From Rotaria macrura (taxonomy: Eukaryota > Rotifera > Eurotatoria > Philodinida > Philodinidae): a DNA stretch of 64,000 bases. Below, one piece after another: positions 57,301-64,000 of the stretch. Under the pieces are notes generated by a model. That model made no database searches and was not told the DNA's origin. It saw nothing but the letters and a program-made list of their open reading frames with translations. The position numbers and the translations under genes were made by a program. Positions within the stretch are counted from its first letter, which is position 1. The number at the start of each line of letters is the position of its first letter. The stretch lies in contig OENT01000496.1 of NCBI GenBank assembly GCA_900239685.1, positions 1 through 64,000 on the forward strand. The letters are read 5' to 3'.

Positions 57301-60300
57301 TATTTTCAATTGAACGTGTTCTGATATTCAAAACATCGAATAACAAAATATCTGCCGTGAGTGTAGAGACGTAGATTCCATTGCAAAAAGAAGAGTTGAG
57401 ATCAGATCCGATCCGATGAATAACTACCAAGATATCAAACATAATTTACCGATCGAGACAAAGAATTGAATCTCGATCGACATTATTTTCTACGAAAATC
57501 TACGTCATTCGCTGAACATTTGTACCCGCTGTTTTGAATATCACCTTCAATTTATTTGAAAATACAATTTCTATTTTATCACTCTGCAAATTCATACAGT
57601 ATCCAAAAACCTTCACTTAATACTGTATGTTTTAGAAAGTTCATCTGCCAATCGCAGCAACAAATTTTCAATGTCTCAATGAGCTTGGAATTTAGATTTT
57701 CGATTTTCTTAATTTAAGAGCTATACAAGCTTATTCGACTGATCGATTTCAGTACACTTAAGAAAATCCACCACATTGGTTGCATAGAATTGTAATCAGA
57801 TAGTCAAAAGAATTAATCGATCGAAAAATGTGGCTAATTTTGCAAAAACACGAACAACTTAAAAGTTTACGGGAATTTTCGACTTAACACGAAGAGTATG
57901 ACTTCCTTTAGTGAATCTTATTTTCTGTATTTTCGATCGATTTCACACAGTTTTTCATAATAATTAGGTCACACAATCAGATGATTAATGGGCAAATCTT
58001 AAGAAAGCTACAGCGAAGAATTTGTGTGATTCTTTCGATACATTTATCTATTTTGTTTTTGTGGCTAGTGCTTTAAAAAAATTCAATTCAGTTATCATAA
58101 AGATGTATTTCCTCGTCTATACTTTTTTAGTGTTATGAATTATATTCCATACAACTGTTTGATAAATATTCACACAGTACTATGTTCATATCTTAGTAGC
58201 AGTAGCCATGAAATAACCTATGACAAGTCATTACAGACTACTGCTACTCTATTATCCGTTCAAAACTATGCTATCTGCATAGATACACACTCTACAAGGC
58301 TAATATTTCCATATAATTATCATTATGCTAGAATTTTTGAGCCGTTTACAAACCGAAATAAATGAAACAATTCAACAGAACAGACACATTGCAAGATGTT
58401 AAAGCTTAAATGAAGTATTTCTATTGTAAAGTCATCAATTCGCTTGATATGATTAAGGTGCTCATAGAGTGTTTGGTAGTATTTTGCTATTGCTAGTACT
58501 GGCATGAGTAAATGTAAGTTATGAAAGACGTGACTAGTGAATTTTTTATTGAAAAAACCTCTGGATATATTCATCGCAATGGAGCATGGAAAATATATAA
58601 TAATCATGAAACTTTCTATGGCGTATCGTGAAAAAATACTTTATTTCGGATTTTCAAACTAGTTATATGCTGATACGATGACGGATATAGGTATAGTTAC
58701 TTTCTTTAAAACAACCATTACTCAGTTGATAGTGGTTGAATTAGCGTTTGTTTCTTGGATAGCGTACAGAAACAATGATCTCTCAAATAAAAAATAGTCG
58801 ATATAGAAATTACGGTAGGACTCAGTGACTGAAGGATAGATCTCTGCAGATGAGCAACTTTTATGAAATATTATATATACATGAGCATCTGAGTTCATAA
58901 CTACTTAGTTCCTTCATCGATGCGTTTAATACCTAAAACACCGTTGTATCCACATATATAACCGACAAAGATTCAAATCCAACGTGTACCAAGAGAGTAA
59001 AAGAAGTTTTAACGAAACCATTTTTCTTAATATATTATTGAACTTATTAGTCATAAATGGAATTCGATATTGGTTCAAACTAACATGTACGAAAGATGAT
59101 GTGTAAGCTATATGACTTTGATAAATCAAAATATGGATACATCGGAATGGAAGTGTTTCCTAACTCAAGTTGTTATGCATCGTATGGATGTTAAATTACT
59201 ATAAACAGCCTTAAACCAAATGAATTCGTTTCAGTAGGATAAGACGAAAGATCATCGAGTTTTCATTTCAAGCTTGTTAATTTAAAAAAACTCTGAATCT
59301 ATACATGAATTAGAGAAAACTGAATCGAATGCACGGTAATCAATATGTCCGACTATAAAACTTGTACGCGATGGCTTTCTATGTATGACTACGTTCATTC
59401 TGAAAAAGGATATCTACGTTGCCTAAGTGTAACACAGCCGGGTACGAGTAAACAATTTAAACGATGCTGTCATAGCCGACTATCAAGTTTGGAAATGATA
59501 TCCGATGATGCAGATCGTACTGCAGAATACTTGCATCATAATAAAACAGTAGTTTTCGTTCCTAAGATCACGAAAAGATCTAGTTTTTGAAAGACATTTT
59601 TTTTTTGAGAGTCTCATATTCCCTAATCAATTTTTGATAAATCAAATAATGATTCGATTAATGCTACTTATTATGTTGGGTGAAAGAGTTAACAATTTTT
59701 TTTCTTAAGTCTATACTGAGTGGATTTAATTAGAAATAAGCCATTCTAGAAAATTGTAGCCGAATGAACAGGATGTAGAGTTCGTTATATCATATTTAGT
59801 GCGTATAAAATGACATAGAGAATATTTTAACCATAACGCACTGATTCATAGAGAAGAATATGGAATCATTGCACAACTCGATCGAACCATAAACATCTGA
59901 AAAATAAATACGACTTATGTGTCCTTCATAGATAAAACTTCAAGTATATCTTAACTTAGTCAATGATAATTATTTGCTATGAAGACAAATATAAAAACAT
60001 AACTAGGTAAGCAGTTGCTCTTTACAGAAACAATACTATAGTATTGTTTCTTAGATTCACGTATAACAAATAAGCTAGTGTTCTGAACGCACATTTTCAA
60101 TTAATAAATATGCTTGTATCAATATTTTCTCGAAGCAAATCTATTTCTGAATGAAATAGTCTAGTTTTAGTATTGTTAAAATGTCAGACTACATCATTTG
60201 TGCAGTTTATATTTAAAAGTAAATTAAAATTTCGATGATATTTATCAAACTATGTTTGTTAAGAAAAAACGACATCTTTTCAAGCATCATTATTGAATCT

Positions 60301-61108
60301 TTCCGAGAAAATGACTGTTCAAGAGCTAAATCGAAGTAAACGTTCGTCTATATATAAGGATGGCTACTTATCTATTATGTATAGATCGAAATGAATAATC
60401 CACTATGAGCATTCAGAACTTGTCAAATTTTCAAAGAATGAGTATAAATAGAGTGGTGTCTAAGTGTTTGGATTATAATAGTATGATCATTTCGATCATT
60501 TTACATGAAATAGCTCATAAAATGTATACTATAACACACTAATGAAGATATTGATTGATTTGTTAGTATTGGCATACCAATCTGAAATTTTCCAAGTAGA
60601 TTCATGACTTGAATAGGAGAAACTTAAGAAATCTTATCTACTAAAATCAATAAAAAGCCATGTACGACAGAAGATGGAGATCGATAATCTCTATTTTTCA
60701 TGATGAGGGTAGATAGACTAGGATTTTGAATTGTTATCGATTTCGTAAATCTGGTTAGTTATTTTTCGTGATATTAAAACTGATGTGTGCATAGTTTCAT
60801 TTGAAATATTGATTTTTTCTAGGATACATCAACAATTTTGTCCTAAAGATACTCACATGAATGTAACTCTATTGTCGATGTTTGCTTCAAAATATGGATC
60901 TCCACAACCTGCGATGTCCATCTTGGGTAAACCCTGTGACCGAGATAGAAAAAAAGACTCTACATGAGAAATAAATTTTGTATGAAAAGTGTACTTCTGC
61001 AGATTTGAAATTAATAACGACATCATAACCAACTTGCTGATATTCAGAAGAATTCGATGCTGCAGCTACGGACTGAAACAGGCCTGCAGCTAATGTATAA
61101 GATGACAT
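54387..61108 (-). CDS. C2-domain protein with 5.4-kb intron (3 exons)
   Basis: Exons 60995-61108, 60857-60933 and 54387-55410 (minus) join in frame to 404 aa. The C2 domain is assembled from all three: 'YDVVINFKSAE' | 'GLPKMDIAGCGDPYFEANID' with 'NRVTF' | 'SSIQPNTSMPIWNDGEW' then 'LVVLLYDKDDDKVADDYFG'. The Asp residues match calcium-binding loops 1 (D..DPY) and 3 (DKDDD). The roughly 250-residue C-terminal part ('WRFSETGAGHFVDIASKHALLA', 'CYAGEFHFRP', 'WELVLDNGSGTYSPSS', 'LLVFNFPGLNVLVYDYKDP') resembles, from memory, a region of fungal C2 proteins. Probable calcium-dependent membrane-lipid binding; enzymatic role unknown. Intron 1 is 61 nt (donor GTACAC), intron 2 5,446 nt (GTGAGT..AAAATAG). 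Start at 61108 is the first in-frame ATG; an upstream exon is possible. Confidence 0.75.
56975..57021. repeat. Short inverted repeat with 2-nt indel
   Basis: TTAGAAGTGTGAATC (56975-56989) and GATTCACACACTTCTAA (57005-57021) pair apart from two inserted bases; loop 15 nt. Confidence 0.5.
57010..57442 (-). pseudogene. Coding-like region inside the large C2-gene intron, unidentified
   Basis: An open frame 57442-57200 (minus; 'MFDILVVIHRIGSDLNSSFC', 'LLFDVLNIRTRSIENTINFN') is followed, after a frame change, by 'FILVGQGTSNRVESLSHES' and 'CSKKCVLERKEAAEYPIEY' down to about 57020. Composition looks like real protein in both parts, but a stop and a frame change separate them and no intron joins them cleanly. 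It may be a decayed gene or exons of a nested gene. Family not recognised. Confidence 0.3.
58195..58248. repeat. 11-bp hairpin
   Basis: AGTAGCAGTAG (58195-58205) and CTACTGCTACT (58238-58248) are exact reverse complements with a 32-nt loop. Confidence 0.45.
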
Positions 61109-63541
61109 TGGAGAAAAAGTTCCTACGATTGTCAAGAATGCTATAAAAGTTTCGAAAATAAATATTAACTAGTGGATATCACATGGTGATGATAAGCGTG
61201 TGTGCACTTCATTCGTCTTTTTTTCTCAACTAACCTATTCTCTTTACTATACATTCAATAAGATACGTGGATTATTCACAAAAATAAAATTATATGTTTA
61301 TTTGAACTACAATGATTGTATTTGCATAGTATATAATCATTACGTAAAGGTAAATAAAAGAAGCATGTTCTCCGTGTTGTGTATGGTAACACGAGAACGA
61401 TAGGATTTTATTAAGTCATCAAAATTTACTTTTTTAAGTCATTCGTTCACATCTATGATAGGACGCTTGTCATACTCAAGTAGAATGAGTGAAATAGATT
61501 TTATCTAAGCCTTTTAAATATACTTTACCTATAAAATCCTTACGATTCACCACAATACCACAGTAATTGATACATTCGTTCTACTACAACAACACAGCCG
61601 TTATTTGCTCTAAACGAAAATATAATCGACTGGAAGTATCAGTGATCCAAGCAGACTATACTCTTTGGTTAGTTTGATCTGTCTGTCGATATTTTTTCAA
61701 CGCTTACTATCATGATACTAGTCAGATACAATCGGACAATGACCCATCAAATAGAAAGTCGAATAAGGTAATAGATTTATTTTAAATCGCATCGGTAATT
61801 TTCTTCTCCTTTGTGAAGCACAACACGCCAAAATAGAAGAAGAAAAATGAATAACTTCGGCAAGCAAATTTATTGCAGTTGGTAAACGTCAGAAAGTAAT
61901 TACTCTTATTCTATGTGCAAGAGAGAAAGAGGCTTCAAAATACGAATTAGTATATTTCTAACAAAAGTTCGTCAACACCAACGTACACCTAAATATTCAA
62001 ATTTTAGAAGTTTGCACAGTGAAAGTTATTTTCTTGCATGTACTATCAATTGAAAAGTATTGATTTATTAGAAAATTAATACATAGATGGACTTTGTTAT
62101 TGAGAGCAAAAATTAAGTTTATGTTCTAAAACATTGTGAAAGAAATCGTCGAACCAAAATATTACTTTTAGTTTGACAACTAACATAGGAATCAGATACA
62201 CGAATTATGAAATTTACAACAGAAACATATAGTTTAATTTTTACTGCATTAAATCAGTATAAAAAAATCAGATGGAGTACATGTAAATAAATATACACAT
62301 AGGAAGGCGTTAATTGATTACTGCACAAATCGTCATTAGAATTCATTAAAAAAAACTAGATTAATGAAGACGGACATAAATTTGTGTTCTAAGAATGAGT
62401 CATGAAAGAGATGAGATGACAAATTTGTTTGATGTCGATGTCGATCTCGAAATCCAATTATTTCATTCACGTGCTACAATAAAATTATTTTTTTCAAATA
62501 CTGTTTTTATTCTTCTAGCATTTAGACATTCTTGATTTATACTTAGCTGAGTTAAGATCCTCATTAATTACAGTATTTATGTACGCTTGCACGACGAAAT
62601 ACTTCTTATACAAACGGTTGTGATGCCATTAACATTCACGAGCACCTCTAGTAACAGACCTTTTCTCGAAGACCGTAAACATAAGAAAACGAAGCAAACT
62701 ATCATAACTGTAATTGTATTGCTTGTCACTATCATTTCTATCTGATGGACGTTCTCCAAAGCAAAGTGATAATGACTCTTGTCTGCGTTTCACTTCTCTT
62801 TCAAGGCGGTGTGTGTTATAGTGACATCTACATAATCCGAAAATTTCTTCCATTTCTGATAGCTGTACAACAGATCAAAACTCTCTGTTGAGAGGTTGCA
62901 TATGTATTGCAAATAACTGAAACTTTTCTGTGAATCTCATCTGACTCAGTCGTGGCTGCGATTAAGCTCGTCTTTCGACAGCCGGATAGAGACAACATGA
63001 AAGTCTATTTTGACTAAACTGCCAATAGTGAAGAAACTTTATTTATGAGAATTTCTGCGCAAGGTTGTAATTACATGCGTCACCATATATGTGAACTAGA
63101 GCAAACAGCAAAACCTACACATTAATAAAAATATTCACTAAATTGTGAACAAATCGTCACACATTCATCGTAAAGATCTATTGTCTCATACCAACATTGA
63201 TAACAATGTCTGACACGCATTCTTCAAGAGATTAATGAGTATCTAGACATGCAGAAATAACCATGCGAGATACAAATTTCATCGCTTTACTCGAAAACCT
63301 TCATATCAGCATATAAATGCAACCATCAATTTCTCATTTGCAAAAGGAACGTTTATAGAGATCTTGAGCTATTTTCAATATGCATTACTTTCAGGGCATT
63401 GAGCCAACATCAATAAAAAATTTATTTTGTTGAAGGATTTTGAAAGGAAGATTAAAAATAGGATTTTAAGGAAATATGAGTAAGATCAATCACTTTCAAA
63501 ACAAAAAAAGAGTATTTGGAAAAAAAGAATTCTACGTGACA
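61109..63541. other. Intergenic region near the right end
   Basis: 2.4 kb of AT-rich DNA. A 74-codon minus-strand frame (62629-62853) has a charged, Cys-containing composition but no recognised motif. It should contain the promoter of the C2 gene on its left side. Confidence 0.4.
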
Positions 63542-63965
63542 TTACGCCTCGCTGTAATCGTTGATATCAGGCGAAATTTCCACAATATCTTCTGAAATTT
63601 CATACGGCAAAGTGGTTTCAACTTTGGTAGCATCTAAAACAATAAGAAAAAGATTGAAAACAATACATTCAATTTTCGATTGACATCTATCAAAAGCAAT
63701 GTCTTCTGATGAATAAACACATGAACATCCTCATTCAGGAATGTTCGCCAATCAAGTCGGTTTCTTCGCTCACTTCTGGCCGGTGATCGTGAGGTTTTCT
63801 AGAAATTATCCTCTTGCACTTCATTTGAAAACCATGCATTCATTTCCTGTCGTAGTTATATAGACCAGGCTAGTGTTTACACTAACTTCATGCTTTTCAT
63901 TTTCTTCTCAAAGATATCGTTGAGTTGCTTCTATGAAGATGGGATAAATAACGCTATTTTCGTTC
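63542..63965 (-). CDS. Probable 3' end of an unidentified gene, partial at right edge
   Basis: The last exon, 63542-63633 (minus), follows a strong acceptor (TTATTGTTTTAG) and reads 'ATKVETTLPYEISEDIVEI' and on to ..NDYSEA plus stop. One in-phase model joins it through a GTGAGC donor to a short exon ('KTSRSPAR') and that to 'RRNEKHEVSVNTSLVYITTT' upstream near 63830-63930, through a weak GTTTTC donor. The acidic, Thr/Ser-rich tail looks like the cytoplasmic or linker end of a larger protein that would extend beyond the window. Exon limits other than the last one are uncertain. Confidence 0.35.
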
Positions 63966-64000
63966 GAATAGATCATCTTTTGTTCATGGGTAATGACACT

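Larger units (their letters stand above)
55411..60856 (-). other. 5,446-nt intron of the C2-domain gene
   Basis: Mostly AT-rich. It contains a minus-strand coding-like region (57010-57442), an inverted repeat at 56975-57021, an 11-bp hairpin at 58195-58248 and an 81-codon plus-strand frame (59345-59590) without motifs. No transposon was recognised. Confidence 0.6.

Noticed and set aside
59345-59590. 81-codon plus-strand frame
   Set aside because: Antisense in the long C2-gene intron, with no motif or splice evidence.
1-64000. CRISPR arrays, prokaryotic operons or telomeric repeat arrays
   Set aside because: No regularly spaced repeats, no Shine-Dalgarno-led gene clusters and no telomere-type tandem arrays were seen; the window is eukaryotic chromosomal DNA.

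Overview
The window is 64 kb of AT-rich (by eye about two-thirds A+T) nuclear DNA from a small-genome metazoan. A bdelloid rotifer is the best guess. Of the 28 introns I could place by reading frame and splice sites, 25 are 50-81 nt long with GT..AG ends. Genes sit on both strands a few kb apart. Product types include a single-exon rhodopsin-class GPCR, a plant-type purple acid phosphatase, a LURP-like protein and a C2 protein of a kind I associate with fungi. The species assignment is an inference; no rRNA or mitochondrial marker is present.

Layout, left to right. 3.3-4.3 kb: GPCR (-). 8.1-8.5 kb: small NTF2/SnoaL-like protein (-). 8.8-9.1 kb: 310-bp MITE-like inverted repeat. 11.25-14.9 kb: seven-exon UNC-93-like membrane protein (+). 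16.4-17.0 kb: LURP/tubby-like protein with a signal peptide (-). 21.6-26.2 kb: 17-exon SLC5-type sodium/solute symporter (+), whose one long intron holds a perfect 479-bp palindrome. 28.3-30.0 kb: 5'-truncated non-LTR retrotransposon (-) flanked by a 16-bp target-site duplication. 31.6-32.1 kb: small two-exon secreted protein (+). 35.6-37.3 kb: decayed Cdc48/VCP AAA-ATPase copy (+). 38.1-40.0 kb: three-exon purple acid phosphatase (-). 42.8-44.4 kb: decayed RING-finger gene (+). 46.5-50.4 kb: full ABCC/MRP-type transporter in two exons (+). 51.7-52.4 kb: secreted 2H-phosphoesterase-like protein (-). 53.7 kb: tRNA-Val(UAC) (-). 54.4-61.1 kb: a C2-domain gene (-) whose C2 domain is split by a 5.4-kb intron. 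63.5 kb to the right edge: probable 3' end of another minus-strand gene.

The genes do not form a pathway or operon. The common theme is membrane transport (UNC-93-like, SLC5, ABCC) and secreted or surface proteins (GPCR, LURP-like, phosphatase, 2H protein, 145-aa protein), mixed with recent and decayed repeats and pseudogenes. I saw no CRISPR array, no prokaryotic operon and no clearly new multi-gene system. The most unusual items are the perfect palindrome, the C2 gene with its giant intron, the secreted forms of usually intracellular folds, and the intron-bearing VCP relic.
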